From positions 1 to 64,000 of the forward strand of contig JBCFBK010000028.1 of the NCBI GenBank assembly GCA_038562555.1: a stretch of DNA of 64,000 nt, read 5' to 3'. Source of the DNA: JBCFBK01 sp038562555. GTDB lineage: Bacteria; Bacteroidota; Bacteroidia; Bacteroidales; Prolixibacteraceae. The notes below the pieces were generated by a model, which made no database searches, was not told the origin of the DNA, and saw nothing but the letters and a program-made list of their open reading frames with translations. Shown here piece by piece: positions 17,509 through 25,920 of the stretch. The position numbers were made by a program, and so were the translations under genes. Within the stretch, counting starts at the first letter, position 1. Each line of letters opens with the position of its first letter.

Positions 17509-18144
17509 TCAAAACCTCCACTCCACTCCTGCGTTAAGACTGAACCGGCGGAGAGAAGCATCATTCTTTTCATACAGCTTTTTGAAGAAAAGCGTGTAAT
17601 CGGGAGAAAGCGTAGCCCCCAAATGCTTCGTAAAATTATATTTGATAACCGCTCCGCCTGAAAAGCCGGACATTTTATCGCTGTAATCGGTTTTTATATA
17701 ATTCATGTCAGAAACAGAGCCGTCCGAACGCAGTGATTCCTGATCCGACTCCAGCGCATATTCAAGCTTAAGACCCGGTGAGAGAAAAAGTTCAAGATCC
17801 TTAAAAGACCAGACCCGAATGTCGAGACGGGGGGTAAAACCCAGGCTTTTTAAAGTCATCTCGCTCTCCCTGATATCTCCCGCGGTCAGCGGACGCTGTC
17901 CGAAGCTGTACTCGAGAAACCGGAACTGAAGCCGGAACCGTGTAATATCAGAAAACCTGTACCCGAGATCCAAACCGGCATTAAAATCGGTTTTACCGTT
18001 TTCGAACTTCTCATAATCATTTGGGGCATAGTACTTGTTGCTGTTCATATCAATCCCGCCATTCAGGTTCACAAAAAACCGCGACTGGGAAAAGCCGGAA
18101 ATTGCGCAGAATACACAAAAAACGGAGATGCAAAGTGTTTTCAT
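17509..18144 (-). CDS. Outer-membrane beta-barrel protein, OmpA/OmpX-like, function unknown
   Basis: ATG at 18144 gives a good signal peptide (MKTLCISVFCVFCAISGFSQS) and a mature part of about 190 residues. Alternating hydrophobic strands separated by polar turns follow (RFFVNLNGGIDMN, FNAGLDLGYRFSD, FRLQFRFLEYSFG), and it ends in an aromatic VEWRF. An aromatic C-terminal residue is the usual outer-membrane barrel signature. In-frame ATGs further upstream would add about 27 hydrophobic residues and look wrong. It is transcribed away from mnmA and toward the DUF4382 gene. No ligand or enzymatic motif is visible. Confidence 0.72.
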   Translation of the reverse strand: MKTLCISVFCVFCAISGFSQSRFFVNLNGGIDMNSNKYYAPNDYEKFENGKTDFNAGLDLGYRFSDITRFRLQFRFLEYSFGQRPLTAGDIRESEMTLKSLGFTPRLDIRVWSFKDLELFLSPGLKLEYALESDQESLRSDGSVSDMNYIKTDYSDKMSGFSGGAVIKYNFTKHLGATLSPDYTLFFKKLYEKNDASLRRFSLNAGVEWRF

Positions 18145-18364
18145 AAAGGCTATTTTTAAAAAAAATGATTTTTCCATCGGAACAAAAACAAGGCCAAAGG
18201 TTATGATCAGAAAACCGAAAGACAAAGTTACTGGACAGATTTCCGTTTTTCATCGATGTTTATATTAAAATCAACGACGTTGGCGGGAAATGACCGGGTG
18301 TTTTTCCGATCCCTGTTGCAAACATGCTCGTTTCGTTCTACTTTTGTCGGTTTATTCACAACGC

Positions 18365-19543
18365 ATGGAGAAAGTAGTTATCGGATTATCAGGGGGGGTG
18401 GATTCAAGTGTCGCCGCATACCTGCTTAAACAGCAGGGATACGATGTAACAGCCTTATTCATGATTAACTGGCATGACCGGACGGGCACCTTAACCGGTC
18501 AGTGTACCTGGGAAGATGACGCCCTGATTGCAGAAATGGTAGCCAAAAAACTGGATATGCCGTTCCATATCGTTGATCTGAGCAAAGACTATAAGCAGCG
18601 CGTGGTCGATTATATGTTCGATGAGTACAGTAAAGGCCGCACGCCTAACCCGGACGTACTCTGCAACCGGGAGATCAAATTCGATATCTTTTTGAACGAA
18701 TGCCTGAAACTGGGGGCCGACTATGTGGCAACGGGCCACTATTGCCGAAAATCATCATTCGCGCATGACGGAAAAACAATCCACCAGTTGTTAGCCGGGA
18801 CCGATCCGAATAAGGATCAGAGCTACTTCCTTTGCCAGCTTAACCAGGATCAGCTCAGCAAATCATTGTTCCCCGTAGGTGGTCTGTTAAAGCCGGAAGT
18901 GCGCCGGATCGCGGCGGAACAGCAACTGCCAACCGCCACCCGCAAAGATTCGCAGGGAATCTGCTTTGTCGGTAAAGTTGATTTACCTTCTTTTCTTCAA
19001 CAGCAACTTCAGGCCAGGACCGGGAACGTCATCGAAATTCCGGCCGACTTTGCTGAAAAGAAAAAAAATGTTGAAAAAATACCTGATAATTTTAAAAAAC
19101 TTTGTTTCGCCTATCCCTATAAACCATGGAACGGCAAGGTAATCGGAGAGCATCGCGGGGCTCATTTTTATACCATTGGCCAACGAAAAGGCCTCAGCAT
19201 CGGTGGACATGCCGATCCCCTTTTTGTCGTTGGCACGGATGTGAAACGGAACATTATTTATGTGGGCGAAGGCACGGAGCACCCTGCACTCTATCGGCCC
19301 GGCTTATTCATTCCGACACCGGAAATTCACTGGATCAGGACAGACCTGGCTATGAAAGACGGTGAAACCAGGCATTATGAGGTGCGGATCCGCTACAGGC
19401 AGCCGCTCGAAAAAACAACCTTATACCAGCGAAAAGAAGGGTTATACATGATCTTTGATCAGGAACAGCGGGGAATCACAGCCGGGCAGTTCGCAGCCTG
19501 GTACGACGGGGAAGAACTGTTGGGTTCCGGCGTCATTATTTAG
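18365..19543 (+). CDS. mnmA: tRNA-specific 2-thiouridylase MnmA
   Basis: The 392-residue protein begins at ATG 18365 with the PP-loop GLSGGVDSSV. It has both catalytic cysteines, C100 in PDVLCNREIKF and C200 in DSQGICFVG, and a GHY motif. It uses ATP and a persulfide to make 2-thiouridine at wobble position 34 of Lys, Glu and Gln tRNAs. Residues about 220-255 (EKKKNVEKIPDNFKK... YPYKPWNG) form an insertion before the HFYTIGQRKGL motif; my impression is that this lengthens the protein relative to the E. coli enzyme and recurs in Bacteroidota. An in-frame ATG at 18290 only adds non-conserved residues. Confidence 0.95.
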   Translation: MEKVVIGLSGGVDSSVAAYLLKQQGYDVTALFMINWHDRTGTLTGQCTWEDDALIAEMVAKKLDMPFHIVDLSKDYKQRVVDYMFDEYSKGRTPNPDVLCNREIKFDIFLNECLKLGADYVATGHYCRKSSFAHDGKTIHQLLAGTDPNKDQSYFLCQLNQDQLSKSLFPVGGLLKPEVRRIAAEQQLPTATRKDSQGICFVGKVDLPSFLQQQLQARTGNVIEIPADFAEKKKNVEKIPDNFKKLCFAYPYKPWNGKVIGEHRGAHFYTIGQRKGLSIGGHADPLFVVGTDVKRNIIYVGEGTEHPALYRPGLFIPTPEIHWIRTDLAMKDGETRHYEVRIRYRQPLEKTTLYQRKEGLYMIFDQEQRGITAGQFAAWYDGEELLGSGVII

Positions 19544-19634
19544 CAGAAACCAGCCATACGATATGCCGGTTCCAGCCTTTTTCCTAAAGGAAATTTGGTT
19601 TAACTTTGAAGAACATTAAATATAAAATATCCAC

Positions 19635-20510
19635 ATGATTAAATCCATGACCGGCTACGGTAAGGCCGAATTCGAAACGGTAAACCGGAAAATAACCGTC
19701 GAATTAAAATCATTGAACAGCAAGCAGGTTGATATCAACACCCGGGTGCCGATGCTTTACCGTGAAAAAGACCTCGTTATCAGAAGGGAGATTTCGGAAA
19801 AGCTGATCCGGGGCAAAATTGATTTCTCACTTTTTATTGAAGATCATGGTTCTGACAGTAACTCAGCCATTAATGAAGGTGTAGTGATGAGTTATTATAA
19901 CCAACTCAGCAGCATTCAGGAAAAGCTGGGATTGCCGGTTACCGAACAGATCATGCTTTCTGTTATGCGCCTGCCCGACACGGTCAAGACCGCCTATGCC
20001 GAACTGGATGAGAAAGAATGGGAGTTGATCTTTTCGCAGGTACAACTGGTTATCAGGGCCGTCGACCAGTTCAGGACACAGGAAGGCGAAGCCCTTAGCC
20101 GTGATATCCGGTCGAATATTACCGAAATCCAGCAGTTATTCAAACAAATCGATGCTTTTGAGGAACAGCGTATCATCAACATTAAAGCGCGCATTCTCGA
20201 TAGCCTCAAAGAAGTAAATATCAACGGAAATCTGGACAAGAACAGGTTCGAGCAGGAGTTGATCTATTACCTCGAAAAACTGGACATCAACGAAGAAAAA
20301 GTACGCCTGACCAATCATTGTGATTATTTTCTGGAAACGCTCGACACCCCCGGGGACGTGGGCAAAAAACTCGGATTCATTGCCCAGGAAATCGGACGTG
20401 AAATTAATACAATTGGAAGCAAGGCCAACGAAAGCCATATGCAACGTATTGTGGTGCAAATGAAAGATTCGCTCGAGCGGATTAAGGAACAATTACTGAA
20501 TGTGCTGTGA
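19635..20510 (+). CDS. yicC: YicC-family endoribonuclease/stress protein
   Basis: The 291-residue protein starts MIKSMTGYGKAE, the hallmark N terminus of the YicC family. It ends in the DUF1732 C-terminal domain (GKKLGFIAQEIGREINTIGSKAN, VVQMKDSLERIKEQLLNVL). E. coli YicC has been linked to small-RNA degradation. Its length is normal. It is followed 79 bases downstream by gmk, an order (yicC-gmk) seen in many bacteria, and then by nadD. The three genes probably form an operon. Confidence 0.93.
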   Translation: MIKSMTGYGKAEFETVNRKITVELKSLNSKQVDINTRVPMLYREKDLVIRREISEKLIRGKIDFSLFIEDHGSDSNSAINEGVVMSYYNQLSSIQEKLGLPVTEQIMLSVMRLPDTVKTAYAELDEKEWELIFSQVQLVIRAVDQFRTQEGEALSRDIRSNITEIQQLFKQIDAFEEQRIINIKARILDSLKEVNINGNLDKNRFEQELIYYLEKLDINEEKVRLTNHCDYFLETLDTPGDVGKKLGFIAQEIGREINTIGSKANESHMQRIVVQMKDSLERIKEQLLNVL

Positions 20511-20589
20511 GAATTAGTTACACTCCTGTAATAGCAGGTATCTCCGTCAATTAGAGCTTTCGCACGGATGAATTTCAATATCAAAAAAA

Positions 20590-21159
20590 ATGGCTAAAGG
20601 GAAACTGATTATTTTTTCGGCGCCCTCAGGTTCCGGCAAGACCACCATTGTCAGGCATCTGCTGAAAGTGAACCCCGGATTTGAATTTTCCATATCGGCA
20701 ACCAGCAGGGCACCGCGAAATACGGAAACAGACGGTGTGGATTACTACTTCTTAAGTGAGGTGGAATTCAGGGAAAAAATAAATAACTATGAATTTTTGG
20801 AATGGGAGGAAGTTTATCCCGGCACTTTTTACGGGACATTAAAATCGGAAGTGGAGCGTATCAGAAACAAAGGGAAGCACGTTCTTTTTGATGTGGACGT
20901 TATTGGTGGAATCAATATCAAAAAATTCTACGGCGATGAAGCGCTGGCCGTTTTTATCCAGCCCCCTTCAATCGAAGAACTGGAGCAGCGGCTAGTGAGG
21001 CGATCAACCGATTCGCCGGAGGTTATCCGGAAACGAGTTCAAAAAGCGGCCTATGAGCTGACCTTTGCGCCCCAATTCGACCGGATCCTCATCAATGGTG
21101 ACCTCCAGCCCAGTCTTGCCCAGGCAGAAAAGCTGGTAAAGGAGTTCACGGAGCACTGA
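20590..21159 (+). CDS. gmk: Guanylate kinase
   Basis: The 189-residue protein has the P-loop SAPSGSGKTTI (about residues 9-19), the GMP-binding segment SRAPRNTETDGVDYYF and the EVYPGTFYGT motif. It phosphorylates GMP to GDP with ATP in the cytoplasm. Length and motifs are complete. It sits between yicC and nadD on the same strand, with 71 bases to nadD. That gap contains AGCTAATAGC-type repeat words. Confidence 0.96.
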   Translation: MAKGKLIIFSAPSGSGKTTIVRHLLKVNPGFEFSISATSRAPRNTETDGVDYYFLSEVEFREKINNYEFLEWEEVYPGTFYGTLKSEVERIRNKGKHVLFDVDVIGGINIKKFYGDEALAVFIQPPSIEELEQRLVRRSTDSPEVIRKRVQKAAYELTFAPQFDRILINGDLQPSLAQAEKLVKEFTEH

Positions 21160-21192
21160 AAAATGGCGAAACTGTTAAATTGTTATTAAAAA

Positions 21193-21223
21193 CAGCTAAT
21201 AGCAACAGCTAAAGGCGAATAGC
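21193..21223. repeat. AGCTAATAGC-type dispersed intergenic repeat
   Basis: Words AGCTAATAGCAACAGCTAAAGGCGAATAGC-like occupy the gmk-nadD gap. The same words occur near 9474-9510, 24884-24900, 55583-55613 and 56060-56083. Confidence 0.4.
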
Positions 21224-21230
21224 CAGTATC

Positions 21231-21812
21231 ATGAAAATAGGATTATATTTCGGAACGTTCAACCCCATCCACATCGGCCACATGGCGATTGCCAATTATA
21301 TGGTTGAATTTACCGGAATCCGGCAGCTCTGGTTTATCGTAAGTCCGCAGAATCCGTTCAAGGAAGAAAAGAGTCTGTTAAAAGACTACCACCGGCTGGA
21401 AATGGTAAACCTTGCCATTGAGGGCGACGACCGTTTCCGGGCATCGGGCATTGAATTTAAGCTTCCCCGCCCCTCCTACACCATTAACACACTCGTCTAC
21501 CTTCATGACGCCCATCCGGATCATGAGTTTTACCTGCTTATGGGATCAGACAATCTGAAGCATTTTCACAAATGGAAGAATGCCGACCTGATCCTCGAAA
21601 ACAATCATATCCTGGTCTACCCGCGACCGGGAGAACAACCGCAGCCCGCCGCACCCCCCCATCCCCATATTCATATTGTGGAAGCTCCCCTCATGGAAAT
21701 TTCCGCCTCCTTTATCCGCCAGGCAATTGCAGATGGGAAAAATGTCAGTTATTTTATTCCGCCGAAGGTCTGGGAGTATCTTCAGGAAATGAATTTTTAC
21801 AGGAATCTGTGA
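21231..21812 (+). CDS. nadD: Nicotinate-nucleotide adenylyltransferase
   Basis: The 193-residue protein starts KIGLYFGTFNPIHIGHM, containing the G-T/S-FNPIHxGH nucleotidyltransferase signature. It ends with the ISASFIRQAIADGKNVSYFIPPKVWEYL region (ISSTxIR type). It adenylates nicotinate mononucleotide in NAD synthesis. Length is typical. The last gene of the yicC-gmk-nadD run, it is followed by an unrelated AraC-family gene. Confidence 0.95.
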   Translation: MKIGLYFGTFNPIHIGHMAIANYMVEFTGIRQLWFIVSPQNPFKEEKSLLKDYHRLEMVNLAIEGDDRFRASGIEFKLPRPSYTINTLVYLHDAHPDHEFYLLMGSDNLKHFHKWKNADLILENNHILVYPRPGEQPQPAAPPHPHIHIVEAPLMEISASFIRQAIADGKNVSYFIPPKVWEYLQEMNFYRNL

Positions 21813-21940
21813 GGCATAGCATGAGGAGTTCGCAAAACCGTTGACATGCGACGGCTAAATGCAGATGAATCAGCAGCAGCACCTGAACTTATTCTTAGTC
21901 AGGCTTGTTTGATAATTGGACCTTACGGACAGATGACAAA

Positions 21941-22822
21941 ATGCACGACGAAATAAAAACATACGAGCTGACGGCCAATACCGGTGTAACTACTGATTTC
22001 ATCCTAAAAAATATGGGAGAGCTGTACGAAGCGTCAGGTGGAAGCCCCGATAAACCGCACCGCCATAATTATTATACAATCCTGTTGGTTAAAGCGGGAA
22101 GTGGCAGGCATATTATCGACTTCAAGGAATATGAACTCGCCGGCAACAGTCTTCACTTTATTCATCCCGGACAGGTGCATCAGGTCATCGCCTCTGAAAA
22201 ACCCGAAGGATGGGTCATCAACTTTACCCCGCTTTTCCTGGTAAAGAATCATATCCCGGACCAAATGGTCGGTGATGTATATCTGTTCAACAAACACAGC
22301 GAGTCTCCCCCCCTTCCTATACAGGAAAACCAGTTTGACCAGTACCTCGACATCATTCGCCAGATCAGGCATTACGAGGATCTCGAAATGGACTATAAAC
22401 GGGAAGCACAGGGTGCTCTCCTGAAATTACTTTTGATCCAGAGCAATAACCACTGTACCCGCTATAAAAATGAAAACCCCCAAACCATTGAAACCGGGAA
22501 CCAATTGGTCAGGCATTTCAAGGATCTGATCGAAAAGCACTATCAGCAGTACCACAAAGTTGCCGATTATGCCGAAATGCTTGCCGTTACCAGTGATTAT
22601 CTCAATAAACTGGTCAAAACGGTTACAGGTAAATCGGCCAAGGAGTACATTCTTGACCGGATCCTGATCGAGGCCAAAAGGGTTTTATTATTCACGGAAC
22701 TAACCAATAAGGAGCTCTCGTATACCCTGGGATTTGAGGAACCCGCACATTTCAGTAATTTTTTCAAGCGGTACAGCGGCATCTCTCCCCTTGACTTCCG
22801 GAATACGGCACGCCAGTCCTGA
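21941..22822 (+). CDS. AraC-family transcriptional regulator with cupin sensor domain
   Basis: ATG 21941 (MHDEIKTYELT) is preferred; an in-frame ATG at 21905 adds 12 residues. The N-terminal half (about 20-130) is an AraC-type cupin (PHRHNYYTILLVKAGSG, FIHPGQVHQV). The C-terminal 100 residues carry two helix-turn-helix motifs (YAEMLAVTSDYLNKLVKTVTGKSAKEYI, LSYTLGFEEPAHFSNFFKRYSGISPLDFR). It should bind a small molecule and activate transcription. The gene just downstream in the same direction encodes a pirin-family protein, a plausible but unproven target. Confidence 0.92.
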   Translation: MHDEIKTYELTANTGVTTDFILKNMGELYEASGGSPDKPHRHNYYTILLVKAGSGRHIIDFKEYELAGNSLHFIHPGQVHQVIASEKPEGWVINFTPLFLVKNHIPDQMVGDVYLFNKHSESPPLPIQENQFDQYLDIIRQIRHYEDLEMDYKREAQGALLKLLLIQSNNHCTRYKNENPQTIETGNQLVRHFKDLIEKHYQQYHKVADYAEMLAVTSDYLNKLVKTVTGKSAKEYILDRILIEAKRVLLFTELTNKELSYTLGFEEPAHFSNFFKRYSGISPLDFRNTARQS

Positions 22823-22874
22823 TTTTTGCAATACCGGCACTGATTTTTGTACGGTTAGTCAGATTTGGTCAACC

Positions 22875-22882
22875 TATCTTTG
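22875..22882 (+). promoter_or_regulatory. Bacteroidota -7 box upstream of the pirin gene
   Basis: TATCTTTG matches TAnnTTTG exactly and lies 42 bases before the pirin ATG. No TTTG at the usual -33 spacing was found, which would suit an activator-dependent promoter such as one served by the upstream AraC protein. Confidence 0.45.
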
Positions 22883-22924
22883 TATCATCATAAAGAAAAA
22901 AAAGAAAGCAGAAAGGACTGAATT

Positions 22925-23638
22925 ATGAAGACAGTATTTCATCAGCATGACACGAGAGGACATGCCGACCATGGTTGGTTAAACAGCTACCATACCTTTA
23001 GTTTTGCCAACTACTATAATCCCGAACGGGTCCATTTCGGGGCGCTTCGGGTATTAAATGACGATACAGTGATGGCCGGAAGAGGATTTGGAACGCATCC
23101 GCACGATAACATGGAAATCATTTCCATCCCGCTTGCCGGCGATCTGGAACATAAAGACAGTATGGGTAACGAGGCAATTATCCGTGAAGGTGATGTTCAG
23201 GTCATGAGCGCAGGAACCGGCATTTTCCACAGTGAATTTAACCGGAACAAAGACAGGGAAGTGAAATTCCTCCAGATATGGCTCTTTCCCGACCGTAAAA
23301 GTGTGACGCCGCGATACGACCAGATTTCGCTGCGGGATGAGGAAAAGCAAAATGAATTGTACCAGATCCTCTCGCCCGACCCGGAAGATGCCGGCGTTTG
23401 GATTTACCAGCAAGCCTGGTTTCACATGGGAAAATTCACCGAAAATAAGACGATAAATTATGCGTTAAAGAACAAACAAAACGGTCTGTATGTCTTTATA
23501 ATAGAAGGAAAGGCTGCGGCTGCCGGACAGGAAATGGGACGAAGAGACGGACTTGAAGTCAGCGACACACCCTCCCTGACCTTCGAAGTGAACCCTGGTA
23601 CCCAACTTCTGTTAATGGAAGTACCAATGAACATTTAA
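22925..23638 (+). CDS. Pirin-family protein (possible quercetin dioxygenase-like cupin)
   Basis: The 237-residue protein has the pirin N-terminal cupin with metal-binding histidines in GHADHGWLNSYHTFSFANYY, FGTHPHDNMEII and GTGIFHSEFNRN. A shorter C-terminal cupin follows. Known pirins are iron proteins acting as quercetinases or redox-responsive regulators; which applies here cannot be told. It is followed 18 bases later by a YceI gene, so the two are probably co-transcribed from the -7 box at 22875. Confidence 0.92.
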   Translation: MKTVFHQHDTRGHADHGWLNSYHTFSFANYYNPERVHFGALRVLNDDTVMAGRGFGTHPHDNMEIISIPLAGDLEHKDSMGNEAIIREGDVQVMSAGTGIFHSEFNRNKDREVKFLQIWLFPDRKSVTPRYDQISLRDEEKQNELYQILSPDPEDAGVWIYQQAWFHMGKFTENKTINYALKNKQNGLYVFIIEGKAAAAGQEMGRRDGLEVSDTPSLTFEVNPGTQLLLMEVPMNI

Positions 23639-23656
23639 TTTTTAAATCTATAAAAA

Positions 23657-24229
23657 ATGAAAACGATGAAGACCATGTTAGTAGCCATGAGCCTCGTAGT
23701 AGGCGGCAATGTAAGTGCAAAGGAACTGAAAGCAGATACCGAAAAAACGCAGATCACCTGGTTAGGGAAAAAAGTGACCGGCCAGCACAACGGCACGATC
23801 AAATTAAAAAGTGGTACGATGACCGTTGAAGAGAATGCAATTGTATCGGGAAAATTCGTCATCGATATGACCAGCCTTGAAAACGTCGATATTGCCGATT
23901 CCGAGTCCAACCAAAAGCTCGTAGGTCACCTGAAGTCAGATGATTTCTTCGGGGTGGATAAATACCCCGAAGCCACACTTGCCATTACTGAAAAAGCCGA
24001 ATTCACCGGCGACCAGGCCCATGTAAAGGGCGATCTGACAATCAAGGGGACTACCCATCCGGTGGAGTTTCATGTAACACGCGACGGCCAGGTTTATACA
24101 ACTAAGGTCACGGTGAACCGTGCTAAATACAATGTGCGGTACGGATCTAAATCTTTCTTTAACGACCTGGGCGACAAAGTAATTTATGACGATTTCGAAA
24201 TCGGCGTAAAGTTGGTTACGGAAGACTGA
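23657..24229 (+). CDS. YceI-family periplasmic lipocalin-like protein
   Basis: The 190-residue protein has a short signal peptide (MLVAMSLVVGGNVSAK) and the YceI beta-barrel motifs: TQITWLGKKVTGQHNGTIKL, IDMTSLEN, LVGHLKSDDFFGVDKYPEATL, GDLTIKGTTHPVEF. YceI folds bind long isoprenoid or lipid chains in a hydrophobic tunnel and are linked to stress and isoprenoid quinone metabolism. Three possible ATG starts (23657, 23666, 23675) lie close together. Two further YceI-type genes occur at 60272-62764. A bidirectional terminator follows. Confidence 0.92.
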   Translation: MKTMKTMLVAMSLVVGGNVSAKELKADTEKTQITWLGKKVTGQHNGTIKLKSGTMTVEENAIVSGKFVIDMTSLENVDIADSESNQKLVGHLKSDDFFGVDKYPEATLAITEKAEFTGDQAHVKGDLTIKGTTHPVEFHVTRDGQVYTTKVTVNRAKYNVRYGSKSFFNDLGDKVIYDDFEIGVKLVTED

Positions 24230-24235
24230 TAACTG

Positions 24236-24264
24236 AAAAGGGGCTTTACAAAGGCCCCTTTTTT
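24236..24264. terminator. Bidirectional intrinsic terminator between YceI and the FAH-family gene
   Basis: GGGGCTTT (24240-24247) pairs with AAGGCCCC (24251-24258) across a 3-base loop. It is flanked by AAAA on the left and TTTTTT (24259-24264) on the right, so it can work for both convergent genes. Confidence 0.85.
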
Positions 24265-24267
24265 ATA

Positions 24268-24882
24268 TCATTTTATTTCAAAGTCAAACATTTTTCTCCC
24301 TTCCAGATAACCTTCCAGTTGGTCACCGATAGCTACCGGCCCAACTCCTGACGGTGTCCCCGTAAAAATCAGATCACCGATTTTCAGCGTAAAATACCTG
24401 GAGATATGGCTGATTAGTTCATCAATCGGGTATAACATCATCGCCGAATCTCCCCGCTGTACGGTGACCCCGTTTTTTTTCAGCTCAAATTTAATGGCAT
24501 TCATATCAGGAAGGCTGGCTTTCGGCAGAAATTCGGCACTGATAACCGCCGACCGGTCAAAGGCTTTACTTTTCTCCCAGGGAAGCCCTTTTTCTTTCAG
24601 TTTGTTTTGTAAATCACGGGCGGTAAAATCAATACCAAGGCCAATCTCGTCATAGTAACGGTTGGCGAAGCAGGTATCAATATGAGAACCCAGCCGTTTT
24701 ATCCGCACCACCAGCTCGCACTCATAATGCAGGTCGCTGCTGAACTCCGGAATATAAAAAGGATCATTATTCCGCAGCAATGCCGAATCGGGCTTCATAA
24801 AAATAACCGGTTCTTCAGGAAGCTCACTGTTCAGCTCGCGGATATGCTCGCTGTAATTGCGTCCGATACAAATTATTTTCAT
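24268..24882 (-). CDS. Fumarylacetoacetate hydrolase-family protein
   Basis: The 204-residue protein shows the FAH C-terminal fold. It starts KIICIGRNYSEH and has FMKPDSALL, the metal-binding YECELVVRI, GIDFTARDLQ and the terminal GDLIFTGTPSGVGPVAIGD. Relatives are acylpyruvases, oxaloacetate decarboxylases (FAHD1-like) or 2-hydroxyhepta-2,4-diene-1,7-dioate isomerases. The short single-domain form fits the FAHD1/YcgM group, but the substrate is not certain. It is transcribed with the DnaQ-like exonuclease gene upstream on the minus strand, separated by a repeat-containing gap. Confidence 0.9.
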   Translation of the reverse strand: MKIICIGRNYSEHIRELNSELPEEPVIFMKPDSALLRNNDPFYIPEFSSDLHYECELVVRIKRLGSHIDTCFANRYYDEIGLGIDFTARDLQNKLKEKGLPWEKSKAFDRSAVISAEFLPKASLPDMNAIKFELKKNGVTVQRGDSAMMLYPIDELISHISRYFTLKIGDLIFTGTPSGVGPVAIGDQLEGYLEGRKMFDFEIK

Positions 24883-24883
24883 A

Positions 24884-24943
24884 GCTATTAGTCATTAGTA
24901 GGGAGTAGGGAGTCGGGAACTGCAAAAAATTCACTCCCGACTC
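24884..24943. repeat. AGCTATTAG repeat words and a 9-base inverted repeat
   Basis: AGCTATTAGTCATTAGTAGG words sit just before the FAH-family start (minus strand). GAGTCGGGA (24910-24918) pairs with TCCCGACTC (24935-24943) over a 16-base loop. It may be the 3' hairpin of the exonuclease transcript; no T-run is present. Confidence 0.4.
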
Positions 24944-24958
24944 ATGACTCGCTACCTG

Positions 24959-25762
24959 TTATTCTTTCATCCTCAGCTTGATCGCTGTCAGCACCTTCTT
25001 GGTATACAACGGAAATTCGCCGTTTATAATCCAGCCAAAATAGCCGGGCTGGTCGCGAAGAACTTTCTCTACCGGTATACCTTTATTCTTTCCGAAATTA
25101 AATACCTCAACCCCATTTTCATCATAGACGATGCGACCCACAAAATCCGCATTCCGGTCGTATGAAGAAAAACTGCACAGGGCCTCAACATTATTCTGGA
25201 TGGGTTTGGTCACTTTACCATGCGGATCTTCATACTCGGCGTCCTCGTAAACATCAAGCTGAGCCTTCAGCACATCGTAGGTAGCGCGCGTATCGGCCAT
25301 GGCGCCATGGGCTCCGTCGAGTTCCTGATGGCAGTAAAATTTAAAAGCTGCCGCAAGCGTTCTTTTCTCCATTTTATGGAAGATTGCCTGAACATCGATG
25401 AATTTCTTCTTCTTCAGGTCAATATCTACATCTACCCTTAAAAACTCTTCTGCCAGCAAGGGAATATCAAACCGATTCGAGTTAAACCCGGCCAGATCGC
25501 AGCCTTCGATAAACTGTGCCAGCGAACGGGCAACCTCGCGAAAGGTCGGCGCATCTTTTACGTCTTCATCGTAAATACCATGTATTTTACTGGAATGCGC
25601 GGGAATTGGCATTTCCGGATTGATCCGCAATTCCCGGCTTTCTTCACTTCCGTCCAGATTAATTTTCAGCAGGGCGATTTCAACGATCCGGTCTGTGACG
25701 ATATTGATCCCGGTTGTTTCCAGGTCCAGAAAGACCAGTGGATTTCTTAAATTCAGCTTCAT
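24959..25762 (-). CDS. DnaQ-like 3'-5' exonuclease
   Basis: The 267-residue protein has the DEDD exonuclease motifs: FLDLETTGINIVTDRIVEIAL near the start (DxE), FNSNRFDIPLLAEEF (second Asp) and AHGAMADTRATYDVL (HxxxxxD). The C-terminal part (about 190-265) has FNFGKNKGIPVEKVL and YFGWIINGEFP, as found in ExoX-like proteins. It likely degrades single-stranded DNA in repair or proofreading. It lies downstream of dnaN on the same strand, but a dnaN terminator (25871-25898) separates them. Confidence 0.9.
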   Translation of the reverse strand: MKLNLRNPLVFLDLETTGINIVTDRIVEIALLKINLDGSEESRELRINPEMPIPAHSSKIHGIYDEDVKDAPTFREVARSLAQFIEGCDLAGFNSNRFDIPLLAEEFLRVDVDIDLKKKKFIDVQAIFHKMEKRTLAAAFKFYCHQELDGAHGAMADTRATYDVLKAQLDVYEDAEYEDPHGKVTKPIQNNVEALCSFSSYDRNADFVGRIVYDENGVEVFNFGKNKGIPVEKVLRDQPGYFGWIINGEFPLYTKKVLTAIKLRMKE

Positions 25763-25870
25763 GTGTCCGTGTTTCCTTTTTCAATTTTGCAGACGCAAAA
25801 TAACCTTTATTTTTTCAATTATAACGCTTTTTATTCGTTTGTTTCCGGCCATGCGCTACAGCCGGAAAAT

Positions 25871-25898
25871 AAAAAACCTAACAGGAATTCTGTTAGGT
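25871..25898 (-). terminator. Intrinsic terminator of dnaN
   Basis: On the minus strand CCTAACAG (from 25897) pairs with CTGTTAGG (to 25877) around a short loop, followed by a run of six T. It lies 23 bases after the dnaN stop. Confidence 0.85.
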
Positions 25899-25920
25899 CC
25901 GGGATTATTGTATTGATGTA

